53,614 nucleotides of DNA from assembly GCA_009733775.1 (NCBI GenBank), contig WOGZ01000232.1:1-53614 (forward strand), given 5' to 3'. This stretch comes from Alectoria sarmentosa. Lineage: Eukaryota; Ascomycota; Lecanoromycetes; Lecanorales; Parmeliaceae. The position numbers and the translations under genes are program-made. Positions within the stretch are counted from its first letter, which is position 1. Every line of letters begins with the position of its first letter. The notes under the pieces are model-generated. The model saw only the letters and a list, made by a program, of their open reading frames with translations, searched no databases and had not been told where the DNA came from. Positions 1-12,315 of this stretch are shown here, piece by piece.

Positions 1-136
1 TTGATTATTTGATTATTTGATTATTTGATTATTTGATTATTTGATTATTTGATTACCCGATTATTTGATTACTTAATTATTTAATTACTTGACTATCTGA
101 TTGCAAGACTGCAATAACGACACGATTATATATTAA
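1..136. repeat. 8-bp minisatellite, RIP-degraded
   Basis: Six perfect copies of TTGATTAT are followed by about eleven diverged 8-mers (for example CCGATTAT, TTAATTAC, CTGATTGC, AAGACTGC), all staying in 8-bp phase. The differences are almost entirely C/T and G/A, so the array looks like a mutated minisatellite. It probably starts before the window. Confidence 0.85.
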
Positions 137-296
137 AAAAATGATTGAATTTTAGCTTTCTTCGACCTATTATCATGTTAATTATATAATTAATATTATA
201 TATAAAATTCGCTTTAAAGAAGCTTTGAGAGAATAATTAATAAATTCATTTAATTTAAATATTTTAATATTATAGTGAACTGTAATAGCTATAATA

Positions 297-560
297 ATTA
301 TTTAATTATTAAATTATTCGATTACTTAATTATTTAATTATTTAATTATTTAATTATTTAACTGTAAGGCTATAGTGACGATATGATTATAATAAACTAT
401 AATAATTATAATAACTATTTAATCATCTAATTATCTAATTATCTGATTATTCGACTATTTGATTATCTAATTATCTGATTATCTAATTATCTGATTACAC
501 GATTACAATAATTATATGACTGTTTAATTACACGATTGTAATAATTATTTAATCGCAATA
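297..560. repeat. Second stretch of the 8-bp minisatellite
   Basis: TTAATTAT, ATCTAATT and ATCTGATT type 8-mers recur here. The non-canonical stretch at 357-395 (a CTGTAAGGCTATAGTGACG core) matches 92-132 (GACTGCAATAACGAC) through C/T and G/A changes. The whole minisatellite plus flank therefore seems to be a larger duplication altered by RIP. Confidence 0.65.
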
Positions 561-1479
561 ATAATGCGATAACGATAATAATAGCGAGTAATAAACCGAG
601 ATAAATTGATTTGTTGAAATAAACTGCGCGACGAAATGAAAAGCACATCGATGAATTCATTCAAATTAATAAATAATCGTTATAAATGTGAGTTGCGTCG
701 AGGATTTATTTTCGAAATTTTAACGTTCGTAGTTTTACTCGCTTAATTAATTTATATTTATTTAGTCGAGAGAGGAGTGTATATGTATTAAAAAATTGTG
801 TACATTTATCAAAAAATGGTGTATATCTATTATCGCCCTTGTTTTATCGATTAAAATTCTCATAAATATCGATTAAATCGTTCATTATCTTTTTATAAAA
901 TTCGTATAAATTCGAATAATTTTTTAATCGACGTTTCATCGTTTATTTCGAAGCTTTTTCTTTTAATTTAAGAATGACATAAATTAATTTAAATTTAATA
1001 ATAAAATATTAATCGTGATTGATAATGAATTTATGATTTATTTTGAAAAATCAATAATTTTATATAAGATTTTTTTATTCGTAAAGGCAAGAAAGTTAAA
1101 TAATTTAAAAAACTTGATTTTTTTAAAAGTCAATTTATTAAAATTTTTAACATAAAAGTCTTTATCGACAATAATCGTATCGAAATAATTAATAACAATA
1201 TCGAATTGTTTTTAAAATATGTTATCATTATTTTGCAATTTCTTATATTATTTTGCGAATTGTTTAAATGCATTACGCTCGATATAAATGTTTTTGATTA
1301 TTCTTCAAATATTAATAAGTTTTTTTCTTAAATATGTTTATAATTGTATTAAATTGACGATATTTTATGCGATATCGATATTAGCAGTTTTTTTTCCCAA
1401 AAATATTCGATAATGAAATAACGTTATAATCATTTATTTAAGTTAAAAAATTCGTTATTAAATTAAATCGTTTTATACG

Positions 1480-2700
1480 ATTAAATCGAGACATTTTAAA
1501 TATAATTACTATAAAAATTAAAAAATATTTCGATAAGAAAATTTTTTTTTTTAAAAAAAAAATAAAGAATTATTAAAAGATTGCGATAAGAGTAATGTTA
1601 AAGAATATTATATTAAAAGAAAATATAAACATTTCTTAATTAATATATTTAACAATTTTTTATATAATAAAGAAATTTAAATTTGTGCTTAAAAAATCAT
1701 ATAAGAGTATTATTTAATCGTTTATTCATTTATTGAATTTTCGTGAAAACAATATATTAATTAAATAACGTCTTTTCAATTTCGTTATTTATGCAAAAAA
1801 TCTTTATTATGTCGTCGTCAACTCTTTACGAGAAAATTCGATAATGCGAAGCGAAAAAAATCGACTTTAAAAGATTATAAAATCGTGATTTTTTGTTCGA
1901 TAATAATGTCGGGAAAAATTTAAATATCTTTAATAATGATAATTTAAACGATATAATCGATACATTAAATGTCGATAAAAGTTTAAAATTCGAAATTTAC
2001 TCGACTATTATCCGCTTTTTCTTTAAATTAAACAATTATATTTTTAAAGATTTATATTTCATTATAAAAAGATTTTATACACTTATACATAATTTTTCAT
2101 TAGTTAATTACAAGACTATCTATTATACGTCGTAAGATTAAATTCTTCGAAGTCTTTTTTCAAGCTCAGAGTAATCGAATAAATCTCGAATTTTAAACTT
2201 TTATCGATATTTGATGATGTTATCTTAATTTAAATTATATAAAAATAATAAATGATTATTTCTTTTAGTTCGCTAATCAAATAAATTTTTTTTTTTTTTT
2301 TTATATTCGTTATTATTGATAAGACGAATCGCTATCTCAATATAAATTATTCGAATTTTAATTATTATAAATAATTTAACTTAAAAATACGATATTTTAA
2401 TAATTTTTATATTTTAATAAAGTTTTTATTAACACGATTTTGTAATTTGTTAATTAATACGAATAAAGTAAGTGAAATAAGTTAATTATAATATTAAAAT
2501 CGATATAAAGTTATATTATATAAATATATTAAATAAAATAATTAAGTAAAAAGAAAATATATATATAAAAAGATAACATTTATATAAAAATAAATGTTTT
2601 TATTAAAACACGCTAAGCTCAATCGAGTAATATTAAAGAAATATAATATTAAAAAAAACTTAATTTTATTAAAAATGTAAAATACGCTCGTAATAAATGA
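1480..2700 (+). mobile_element. Dispersed repeat family, copy A
   Basis: This segment aligns to the reverse complement of about 48430-49440. Matching blocks include the AAATCGTGATTTTTT region (1880 and about 49010), TTATGTCGTCGTC (1808 and about 49075) and CGCTATCTCA (2328 and about 48825). Copy A holds about 300 bp (1960-2260) missing from copy B, so B carries a deletion. An 80-codon open frame at 1893-2135 (+) spans this extra part but matches no family I recognise. The element class is unknown; a RIP-inactivated transposon is the inference. Confidence 0.6.
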
Positions 2701-3040
2701 GGTAATTTCTTTAAAATATTTATTTAATAATCGTAATTATTAAGTAAAATAAGTATTTCGATAAAATAATTACTTATTTATAATAAAAATGTCGTTAAAA
2801 ATCTTAATATTCTAAATAATGTTTTTTCGAATAATGAGTTTAAATTCTAAATTGAAACGATTTTTATAATTGAAAATTTAATCGATTGAAATGCAATTTT
2901 TTTATTTTTTAAAAATATATAATAATAATACGTATAAAAACGTGTTTTGAGAGATGAAATTAAAAATGATTTTATTATAATATAAAAATTAAATGATGAT
3001 AATCGTGTGATAATATATTAAAATAACAACTTATAGAGGA

Positions 3041-3412
3041 AAGATTATATAGGAGGGAGTGAGGCTTATATGTAGGCCGCAGGACCACGCTAGGCCCAAT
3101 AGGGCATAGCCGGTGTCAAGGGAAGTAGGGTACGGTCGTAACAGATAACGCTTTTACTGCGAATGCATCAAACATACCCTATTCTCTCACTTGTGGTCGT
3201 CATCATATTTCTTTCAAGCTGACGAAGTCATGATCTTGGGGAGGCTATTGGCATGTTCAGATGAGTGAGTTTGTATCATCTGTCGATAGAATGATATCAT
3301 GTTCCATGCCCTTGTCCTCCGGTGTTTCATCACCGCAATACAGGAGATCTCACAAGGTTCATTACAGGCCGCCTAGGCCGGAGAAGACAACGCATATTGG
3401 AAGTCTCCATCT
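3041..3412. other. 5' flank of TRS85
   Basis: Balanced-composition sequence between the AT block and the TRS85 start, presumably promoter and 5' UTR. No TATA box or known fungal regulatory site stood out. Confidence 0.5.
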
Positions 3413-5819
3413 ATGACATCTCCAGAGCATGAGATTGGGAGACCTGGTGGAATTTTCGATCGCCCGCAACCTGAACTTGCTCTGAGATCGTCAAGAGAAC
3501 TCATATCAAGCGAGCTTTCCAGCATCACAGCTTCAAGCTCTTCGTCTTTCGCGGGAACCAGAAAATCGCTCTCTTGTTCAGAGTCTCGCCCAGGATTGAC
3601 TGCGGCACCTTCGTCAATATCCAAGTCTAGGTCACCGTCACATTTACGATCGCAGAGCCATGAGCGCTCCTCTATTGGCAGCCGAGGGTCATCTCCATCT
3701 ATTTCGGCCAATGATATTAACGACGCACACAAACAGATTATTGTGAGGTCTTTTGCGCCTCGGGTAGCCGTCTTCGCCTCATCAGACACCGAGGAGTTTG
3801 TCAGAGACAAGGGTTTTCAAGATGGACTATACAGCCTGCTAAGACCGTACGGAGAACGTCTGCAAGGCAAAGTTGTTATACGAGATAGCGTGGGTGGTAG
3901 TAGAGGGTGGGATGACTTCGGTATTAGATTCATGGATTCTCAAGAGCTTCAGAAGCACAGTGCACATCGTGCAAGTGGTGATATAGTGGATCAGCATGCC
4001 CAAAACCTGTTCAACGGTTCTCAGCGCGTCTCTGAACACGGCCAATCCTCGTACAGTAACGAGACGGGTACATTGATTGACAAGGTACTCGATCATTATC
4101 TTCGGACGGCTGGCGCAGCTTCGCAAGGCCAAGGGAAGGGTTATTTTGATTTTGAGGGCACGCCATATGAACAACGACCCGAGCTATCGCCGTCCTACCC
4201 GGTTTATCTACGCAAGCTGCTTTCGAGCGCATCCATTGTTCCCTACGAGACATTCTCACATCCTGTCGCTTGCTTGATTGCAGTCAGCTCACGCCATCCG
4301 GCTCCAATTGAAGCCTTGCGCCAGCTATATTCCGATACCGGTAACCGGAGCAAAAATATTCCTGCTTGGATGGGCACGGAGTATTTACGATACTATGTCC
4401 TCATCCATGATGAGGAGAACGACGACATCACCAAATCATTCGCTCTTTTTGACCTTATGAAAAGGCACTTTGGCCTCCACTGCCACTTGCTTAGGCTTAG
4501 ACGTTCTCAATGTGTCCAAACCGATGGTGATAGCACGAGAATTCCTTCATGCGAGTGGCTTTCGGCAGAAGAAGAAATTGGCAAGCTTTGCATGAGAGGT
4601 AGGCTCGATTGTAAATTATCTATATGTTGGCTAAGTACTGATGTTTGAAGATTACACCAACGAGGTCGAACTCGCCGAGAATTATGTTCTCGAGTCGGAT
4701 TCCAGCGCTATCAAGAGTCTTCTCCGCGAGATGGTGACTCAATCCATCGTGCCATTCATGGAGAGCAGGGTCATGACATGGAATGACCAAATTGCATCTA
4801 GGCGACGCGGTATCAGTGGCCGGTTTATGTCCTTATCGAAACGCTGGACTGGCTTTGGCTCGGCCAAGAGCACGACAACCGGCCTCGTCGGTGTCTCGAA
4901 CCCCTCGGGAAGCAACTACGATTATCAGCAGGGTTTCTACCCACCTGAAACACCTGAGGCGACCATGCGTCAACTGGGTGATTACGCTTTCATGCTCAGA
5001 GACTGGAAGTTGGCTTACAGTACATACGACTTTTTGCGAGCAGATTTCGGCCACGACAAAGCATGGACTTACCATGCTGCTGCAAACGAGATGGCTGCGA
5101 TCACCTCCCTGCTAAGTCCGCAAGTATTCAATTCAAAGTCTAGATCAGAATCGCCTGATCAAATGCTGGATAATGCTGCGTACTCGTATCTCACAAGATG
5201 CTCTATGACATTTAACGTTAATCGATGTCTCACAATTGCAATAGAGCTTCTCAAAAACCGTGGTCCCAACGCAGCGGACGATGCCGCTAGGTGGGGAGGG
5301 AGGCTGCTTGAGCTTGGTGTACTGACCCCTACTGCGCAAGCGTTGATGACAGAACGAGTTGCGGAGTGCTATATGTCTCGAACGAGGGCGTACTTGGCTG
5401 TTACAGGGACTCGTACGAGACAGGCCGCATTGTGGAACGTCTTGGCATCAGATTCCTGGTTGAGGCTCGACGAGGTGGATCAGGCTCGAGTCCGTCTGCG
5501 TGAAGCAAGCGCATTTTACAGTCTCGACAATCAAGACACTGCTGGTCTTCCATTTCCGAGCATGCGAGGGTTGTGGCAGAGGTTGACTGTAGCCCTGAGA
5601 GATGCAGGTGGAGACGATTACGCAGCTTTGATCGACACAAGCGTGGATGAGGAAAACTTCGAATTGAACAGCACCGAGGAAAGAGAGCAACTTAACGCAG
5701 CTACCCATCCAAGCATTCCGAGCAGTACTGATGGGGAAGGCTTCACAAATCAAGATGCTAGCCATGCTCAATCCGCAAGCCTTGACGACCAACAACTGCA
5801 AAATGATGGCTTGAAATGA
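3413..5819 (+). CDS. TRS85: TRAPP III subunit Trs85 / TRAPPC8
   Basis: Two exons (3413-4598, 4651-5819) joined across a 52-nt GTAGGC...AG intron give 784 residues, a usual length for fungal Trs85. Residues 1-105 are a low-complexity Ser-rich tail. The conserved body starts near 108 with VRSFAPRVAVFASSDTEE, then LLRPYGERLQGKVVIRDSVG (about 142-161). The PAWMGTEYLRYY segment is in exon 1. Exon 2 carries the most diagnostic stretch, SRRRGISGRFMSLSKRWTG (about 445-463). These blocks match the family known as the ER-Golgi trafficking TRAPP 85-kDa subunit. Trs85 defines TRAPP III, the exchange factor that activates Rab1/Ypt1 for ER-Golgi traffic and autophagosome formation. The ATG at 3413 is the first in frame. 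The C-terminus ends in a variable acidic/polar tail. The gene is intact and is the only gene of its island. Confidence 0.92.
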
Positions 5820-6160
5820 AAAACTTCTCGAGTTGACATGTTTGTACTAAGTCTTATACGCTAAAGGCGTAGGCGAGCAGCATCGAGCGCAGCGTCGTGC
5901 CGGCGTCAATGTACAGATCTAATGTTATAACATCGTAATTCTACATACTTATATCTTAAACTTGAATTAAAGTGACTCCTCATTCGATGCTCGTCCTGGA
6001 CAGAAGTCATCGTGTTCCGAGGTTTACTCGGTTACTGCTCCTGGCTTTCCATCAAACATGAGGTTTATTTACATCGAGGCCTGAATATGAGTCATTAAAA
6101 TCCGAGGTTTGCCCGAATTTTATCCGTCGCAGTATTTTATTAAATTCATCAAAATGAAGC
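5820..6160. other. 3' flank of TRS85 and island edge
   Basis: Gene-free. It has a GC-rich patch at about 5870-5910 and two copies of TCCGAGGTTT (6016-6025 and 6101-6110). From about 6160 the sequence turns into RIP-type AT-rich DNA. No terminator hairpin was recognised. Confidence 0.5.
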
Positions 6161-7183
6161 AAAGCGAAGTTTTTGTTATATTTATCATTTTAAAAAATAT
6201 TTCATTCAACGAATTCACGATAATAATCGATATCGTCGAAAAAAAACGAATCAAATAAAATTTAAAATATGAATTTTACTTTAACATCATCAAAAATCGT
6301 CTTGAAAATAATATGTTTATAAATTACAAACATGAAATTAATGCGCATATTTTAAAAAATATCATTTATAAAAATAATAAATTTAAAGACTTCGATACAT
6401 TTGATAATTTATATCATTAATCATTTAAATTAATTTTTAATTAATGTAAAAATGTAATTAATTTTATTACTTATTTTAAAAACATTTATAATAACATTAT
6501 TAATTTATCGCTTAAATTGAGATTGAAAATCAATTTTCTCAATTTTCTTTTTTATACGAATTTAAATAAAATTAATAACGTTTATTTCATTTATTATATT
6601 TAAAATTATAAATTTATAAATAATATTAATATTAAAATCGTTTATTTATTAAAATACGTTATAATTCGATTTATTTAATTTATGATTAATTTTTTTAAGC
6701 GTTAAAAATTTATTTTCGCATTTATTTTTTAGCGCTTTTTTCGTTTTATCGCTTTAATTTCATTATAATAATAATAATAAAAAGTAACGATTATAATTAA
6801 TTAAATAATTAATTAAGAAAATATAATTGTTATTAATTAATTTTTTAAGATTATAAATGTTATTATTATAAAAAAAGAGAATATTATACGAAATATTATA
6901 TAAAATATTATATAAAAAATAATTATATAAAAAAAGTATAAGAATTATATAATAATTATTATATAAAAAAAGTATACGAATTATATAATAATTATTATAA
7001 TAACGAGATAGAAATAAAGAATTTACGATTATATAAAAACGATAACGAAATATTGCGATATCGATATATATATAAAATAACGAAATTATGTTTAATTCTT
7101 TTTAATTATAAAAAGATTATTATATAATTATTAATAAATTATATATATTTAAATACGATAAACGTATTTTTAATAATAATTAA

Positions 7184-7487
7184 TGTTACGAGCGAAATTT
7201 TAAATGATATTGTGTTTAAAATAATATTTAATAATTATGAATTAAATGTATTATATAAGACGAACACAAAAAGAAAAAAGAAAAAAGAGTACTTTATGCG
7301 TTTATATATTCTTTATAATTCGAACGTTAAATCGAATATAATTAACGCGATATTCAATTAGCTAAAATGAAATATATTTAATCGTTTTAAATTGAATTTT
7401 AAATAATTCGAATGAAAATAACATTCGAATAATTAAAATAAACATGATTTAAATTTTTTAATAAAGACGTGTTTTCGAATTGTAACA
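7184..7487 (-). repeat. Outer element LTR (3' LTR by pol orientation)
   Basis: The 304-bp LTR begins TGTTACGA and ends TGTAACA; the inverted ends and the TG...CA rule are intact. It aligns along its length to 22705-23006, with differences mainly C/T and G/A. The 5-bp flank ATTAA precedes it. Confidence 0.85.
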
Positions 7488-7935
7488 ATATTTCTTTTTT
7501 AAGATTCGAACTTTTATAAAAACTAAATTCGAATAACGAAAATGAAAATTTCAACTTTTTATCGAAATAAACGAAAAATTCGATTTTATTTAACACGAAT
7601 TTTAAAGTTTTTTATAAATAAAAACTCGAATCGAATTAACACGAAATGTGAATAAAAAGAGTGAAAATTCGAAAAACAAATTGAAAATTATGTTTTACAT
7701 TTATTAAGTGCATATCAAATATTATCAAATATAATCGATGAATATATATAAGAGTTTATATAATTAATAAAAAAAATTCGAAATGTATACGATCGACTGC
7801 AAAATCTATAAAAGTCGTTTTATTATTTTTTTCTTAATAATAATATTTAAAATATGCTTTAAAATCGATTTATAAAATTTTCAAACTTTTTTAAAATATA
7901 AATAAAATGGTTTTTGAATTATCATTAATTTTTTT

Positions 7936-8142
7936 TATTAAAAAATATATAATAAATATCGTATATAAGTTTATTAAGTATATAATAAATATAAAAGAAT
8001 CGTGTTTTTAAGCTTATTTATTAAGATAATGTTAAAACACGATTGATTTTGAAATTAATTTTAAAATTGACTTTAAAATTGATTTTAAAGTTGATTTTAA
8101 GATTGATTTTACGTACGTTACGCGAAAGGTTAATTTTCAACA
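7936..8142. repeat. Left LTR of the 2.1 kb element
   Basis: This 207-bp repeat aligns to 9834-10029. It contains a 12-bp internal tandem repeat of AAATTGATTTTA type (about 8050-8112), which is present in modified form in the partner. Confidence 0.8.
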
Positions 8143-8199
8143 TTTTTTTATAACGTTAAAAGATAATGTATATAATTATTTTAACATTTCTTTATAGCG

Positions 8200-9110
8200 A
8201 TACGTTACGATACTCTGATGTAAAAACTTTTTTCTTTTTTGTAATATGAAAAACTTAATAAGAATTTAAGAGATGGCGTTTTAATGTAAAAACTTATTTC
8301 TCTTTTTAATATAGAAATTCAATTACTATAATGATACGTTACGATATTTTAATATAAGAATTTTTTTCGCTTTATAATATAAGAAGCTTAATAGAAATTT
8401 GAAAAAAGTTGTTTTAATATAAGAATTTGTTTCTCTTTTTAATATGAAAATTTAATTGAAATTTAAGAATTGTCGCTTTAATATAAAGATTTGTTTTCTT
8501 TTATAATACGAAAATTTATTTTAATATAGAAATTTGTTTTTCTTTATATTTTGAGGGAGATATTTTATTTATAAACAAGTTAATAAATACTTAAAAATAA
8601 AAACAATTTGTTGATAGATCAAAAATTGTTAACACAATGTTGAAAAATTGTTAACGCATTGTTAACACATTATTAACATTAATAATTTGTTATTGAGAAA
8701 TTGTTGGAGAATTGTTGATAATCTATTGATTAAAGTTTTAATTATTAACGCGTTATTGTTATTGTCGCGTTTTTAACTTTTTGTTAAAGCGCGATTTATA
8801 AACGATAAAGTTCCCGTAAAATAATATGAAAAGTTGTTTTAATATAAAAATTTATTTCTTTTTATAATATGAAAAGCTTAATAATAATTTGAGATTTAAT
8901 ATTTTAATTAAAAACGTGATTTTCTTTATATGAGAAGCTTAATTCGAAATAAAGATTTGTTTTTTTTAATAATATAAAAAGTTGTTTTGATATAAAAATT
9001 TGTTTACTTTTATAATATGAAGAATTTAATAATAATTTGAGACTTGACGCTCTGATTAAAAACGTTTTTCGTATTATTTTAAAAAACTTTTAAGATTTGA
9101 TTCTTTTATT
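8200..9110. repeat. Degenerate tandem repeats inside the 2.1 kb element
   Basis: A loose unit of roughly 60-64 bp (TTTTAATATAAGAATTTGTT, then CTTTTTAATATGAAAATTTA) recurs at about 8220-8560 and 8820-9060. A TTGTTAACACA-type short repeat occupies about 8600-8720. Periods are irregular after mutation. Confidence 0.6.
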
Positions 9111-9224
9111 TGTGAAAAATTTAATAAATTTGACATTTTTTTTATTACTATAAAAAATTCAATAAAAAGTAAAAATTTGTTTTTTTTATTATAAAAAGTT
9201 TATTGAATTCGAGATTTATGCGAT

Positions 9225-9650
9225 ATTCGATAATATAAAATAAAATATTTTATGCGAAAAAACTTATTACTCGATGATATAAAATGAAATATTTTATGCG
9301 AAAAAGTTTATTATTTATATAAAGAAATTAAATACTTTGTGTGAAGAAATTTAATTTTATATTTTATAATTATATTTAAAAAAGAATAAAATGTTCGATA
9401 ATATAAAATTGAATGTTTTATATAAAAAAATTTGAAAAAATGAGATGTTTGATAATATGAGATTAAATGTCTTATACGAAAAAATTTGAAAAGATAAAAT
9501 GTTCGATAATATGAGACGAAATATTTTATGCGAAGAAATTTAAAAGAATACGAGATTCGATAATATGAGACGAAATGTTTTATACGAAGAAACTTGAAAG
9601 AATGCGAGATTCGATAATATGAAACCAAATGTCTTATATGAAGAATTTGA
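9225..9650. repeat. 54-bp minisatellite
   Basis: Copies start at 9394, 9448, 9502, 9556 and 9610, exactly 54 bp apart, each beginning TTCGATAATATRARA. Shorter degenerate copies precede them from about 9225. Because 54 is a multiple of three, an artefactual 105-codon minus-strand frame with 18-residue repeats appears here. Confidence 0.9.
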
Positions 9651-9833
9651 TTCGATATTTTTTGTATTTAAATTGTGATAACTCAATTCGTCGAAAGTTA
9701 CGAGTTAAAAAAAAACGAATTGTCGCAATATAATAATGATTTATTTTAAATTATTATTAATAAGATATTTATATTAAAAATGCGATTTAAATAAATGTTA
9801 TTTTTTTAATCGTTATAAATCGAGCTTATAATT

Positions 9834-10029
9834 TGTTAAAAGATATATAATAAATATCGTATATAAGTTTATTAAGCATATAAAAGACATAAGAAAATCG
9901 TGTTTTTAAAGTTTATTCGTCAAGATAATGTTAAGATACGATTGATTTTAAAACTAATTTTAAAGTTGATTTTAAAATTAATTTTAAAGCTAATCTTATA
10001 TACGTTACGCGAGAGACTAATTTTCAACA
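9834..10029. repeat. Right LTR of the 2.1 kb element
   Basis: This 196-bp partner of 7936-8142 shares AATATCGTATATAAGTTTAT and TACGTTACGCGA blocks. It ends TTTTCAACA. Confidence 0.8.
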
Positions 10030-10557
10030 TCTTTATCAATTTCGAATTGAGAATCGTTAAAATCTTTTTTAAATAATTTTCATATTGCAAATTTTTTGAT
10101 TATTGAATTTTTAACGTAAAATGCATTTATAACATCGATGATAATGCGTATATACTTAAAAAATTCAAATTTGATTAATTTATTTAATTTTATAATAAAA
10201 TTGTTCGCGAACGATCTTAAAGTAAAAAAGTGCGTTTATTTCGTAATTTTTATATAAATTAACATTTACAATAAAGAAAAATATAAATGAAAATAATATT
10301 TATTTAAAAAAAAATCATTTACGATAAAGCGCAAAAGATTTATATAAAAAACATTATAATAATTTCAATCGATCGAAAATTTTAAATGTTAAATATGAGA
10401 ATTTATAATCTTTATAATTTTAAAAAATCTTTCAAATTTGTTAAAAAGCTTTTTTATACGATTTTTTATAATTATAAAATTCTTAACATTTAATCAAATT
10501 TCATCATTTTTTTTATATTTAAATTCGAATTAATGATGTCGATTAATAAATTTCGGG

Positions 10558-10865
10558 TGTGAAATTTAAGCGAGAATTATTGTGAGATAATAAGATTTTT
10601 TTTAATGAAAGTACGTAGTAATTAAATAATCGCTAAGTAATAATAAAATTTATAAACGTAATAACGAATTTTAATCGATAAGTTATTAAATGAATTAATA
10701 ATTAAAGAGTAAAAAAAGGGGAAAAAAATTGCAAATATTTAAAACTTTTATTAAATATATTATAAACGCATCTTAATTGCGTAATACGTAATTTAATAAG
10801 CGACTTAAATGAGTTTTATTAAATTGTTTTAAATATTTTCGTCTTTATAATTGTTTTCTCTTTTA
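10558..10865 (-). repeat. Inner element LTR (3' LTR)
   Basis: The core 10606-10865 aligns to 17659-17918 through shared blocks such as ATAAAATTTATAAACGTAAT, TAATCGATAAGTTATTAAAT-like and ACGCATCTTAATTGCGTA. Weaker similarity extends left to about 10558. The right edge could extend 40-60 bp further. Confidence 0.8.
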
Positions 10866-11928
10866 AGAAATTTAATTTTTGAATTTTGATATAATTGCGT
10901 GTTGCAATTAAATGTTTACGAATTTATTATTTTCATTTATATTATTTATTATTAATTGAATATAATTTAAATTAACGTTTATTATTTTAATGCATATAAA
11001 TTGTTTATCGTAAGTTTTTATAAATACGTTAATATATTTATATATTAAAATCGTGATAACGTAATTATAAACATTATTATCTTAATTAGTAAAGCGTAAG
11101 CATTTTATAATTGAGTTACGATATATTATCATCATTATTACGAGATGTTATTATTATTATTAATTGTTATAATTTTATTATTATTATTATTTAAAAATCG
11201 CGTTAATAAGTTTAAAGTCTTATTTTCATTTTGATTTTTTAATAATAATAACATTAATATTGATATTAATATTATTATTAATAAGTTTTTTTTTTATATT
11301 TATTATTTTGTTTACATTTTTTATTATCGTAATAATATAATAATAAATTTTATATTATCGCAATAATAAAACGTATATATTAATTAAAATAATAATTAAA
11401 TAAAATTATAATTATTCAATTTAATTAATTTCATTTTTTAATAAACATTTTAAAGAGTATTTAAATTTATTTAATTAATTGCGAAAATCGACGAAATTCG
11501 TAAAGAGCATATTAATAATATTAATAATAATCTTAAATATTTCTTGTTATAATTAAAATTTTAATAATCGTTTTTTTTTGTAAATTGAGAGTTAATAATG
11601 CGAGAACTTTAATTTATAAATGTAATTATTATTATCGTCGTTATTGCTCTTACTTTTTTCTTTATTTTATTATTATTTTTATTATTATTTTTATTTTCCT
11701 TTTTATTTATAAATATAAAAAATTGCTTTGAAAATGTTTAATTAATAAAATTTATAATTATTATTATTATAATAATTTCGATTATTCTCACTTATAAACA
11801 TTCGCATTTATTTCGAAAAAATATTTAATTAATAAAATTAATAATTGTTTTTATTATCGTCGTTTTTCTTTTTATTATCTCTTTTCTCGCCGCTTAAAAT
11901 ACGTTAATTAAAAAAGATTAATAAATGT

Positions 11929-12306
11929 TTAAGAAACTACGTTAACGCGTATTAAATCTCCATTTATTTTCGTTATATGCGTGTTTTCGCGAATAACTTT
12001 TATGCGATTTACATCGCATCGCGAATTAACACGCGTCAATTCAAATGCGATTAATGTTTTCACAAAAATCATTTTTATATAATCGATCTCTTCGTTTTCG
12101 TTTATCGAATTGCGATACGTGTTATCATTATCGTTAATAATAACGTTCGCGGCATTTTGCGCGTTTGAGAAAATGAAATAATCTTGATTAACATATGCGA
12201 GGATTTTGTTAATAAAAATAATTATTATGCGTATCGCCGTCTCTTTTATTATTATTATCCTCGTTATCTTTATCGTTATTATTATTATTATTATTATTAT
12301 TTTCAT
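11929..12306 (-). pseudogene. 125-codon open frame of unknown nature inside the inner element
   Basis: An uninterrupted minus-strand frame starts in a (TTA)n tract, which gives an Ile run. It then reads varied, polar protein-like sequence (for example NDNDNTYRNSINENEE and FELTRVNSRCDVNRIKV). It lies downstream of the integrase remnant in element orientation. I recognise no family. It may be a leftover of the pol C-terminus or a 3' ORF, or chance openness. Confidence 0.3.
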
Positions 12307-12315
12307 TATTATTTT
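12255..12315. repeat. (TTA)n microsatellite
   Basis: A run of TTA units, interrupted by TTTCATTATTA, ends the 125-codon frame described for 11929-12306. Confidence 0.8.

Larger units (their letters stand above)
1..3040. other. AT-rich RIP block, left
   Basis: Nearly pure A/T sequence in which remaining C and G are mostly in CG pairs. It contains the 8-bp minisatellite (1-560), a 17-T run (2286-2302) and one copy of a dispersed repeat family (about 1480-2700). No intact gene was seen. The change to balanced composition at about 3040-3060 is abrupt. Confidence 0.85.
7936..10029. mobile_element. 2.1 kb LTR-bounded element without recognisable pol, packed with minisatellites
   Basis: Direct terminal repeats lie at 7936-8142 and 9834-10029. 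The second has clean ends TGTTAAAAG...TTTTCAACA; the first has the RIP version TATTAAAAA...TTTTCAACA. The flanks are TTTTT (7931-7935) and TCTTT (10030-10034), a 5-bp duplication with one C-to-T change. The 1.7 kb interior has no recognisable gag or pol and consists largely of tandem repeats. A non-autonomous (TRIM/LARD-like) LTR element nested in the outer gypsy copy is the best reading. A solo-like relative lies at 36829-37010. Confidence 0.75.

Noticed and set aside
3373..3810. 145-codon minus-strand frame opposite TRS85, and others at 3839-4259 and 5401-5801
   Set aside because: They are antisense to conserved TRS85 coding sequence and show no family resemblance.
9311..9628. 105-codon minus-strand frame with 18-residue repeats
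   Set aside because: Explained by the exact 54-bp minisatellite, whose period is a multiple of three.
9225..9650. Regular repeat arrays (54 bp here, 38 bp at 40802-41045) as CRISPR
   Set aside because: Units are contiguous with no unique spacers, and the genome is fungal.
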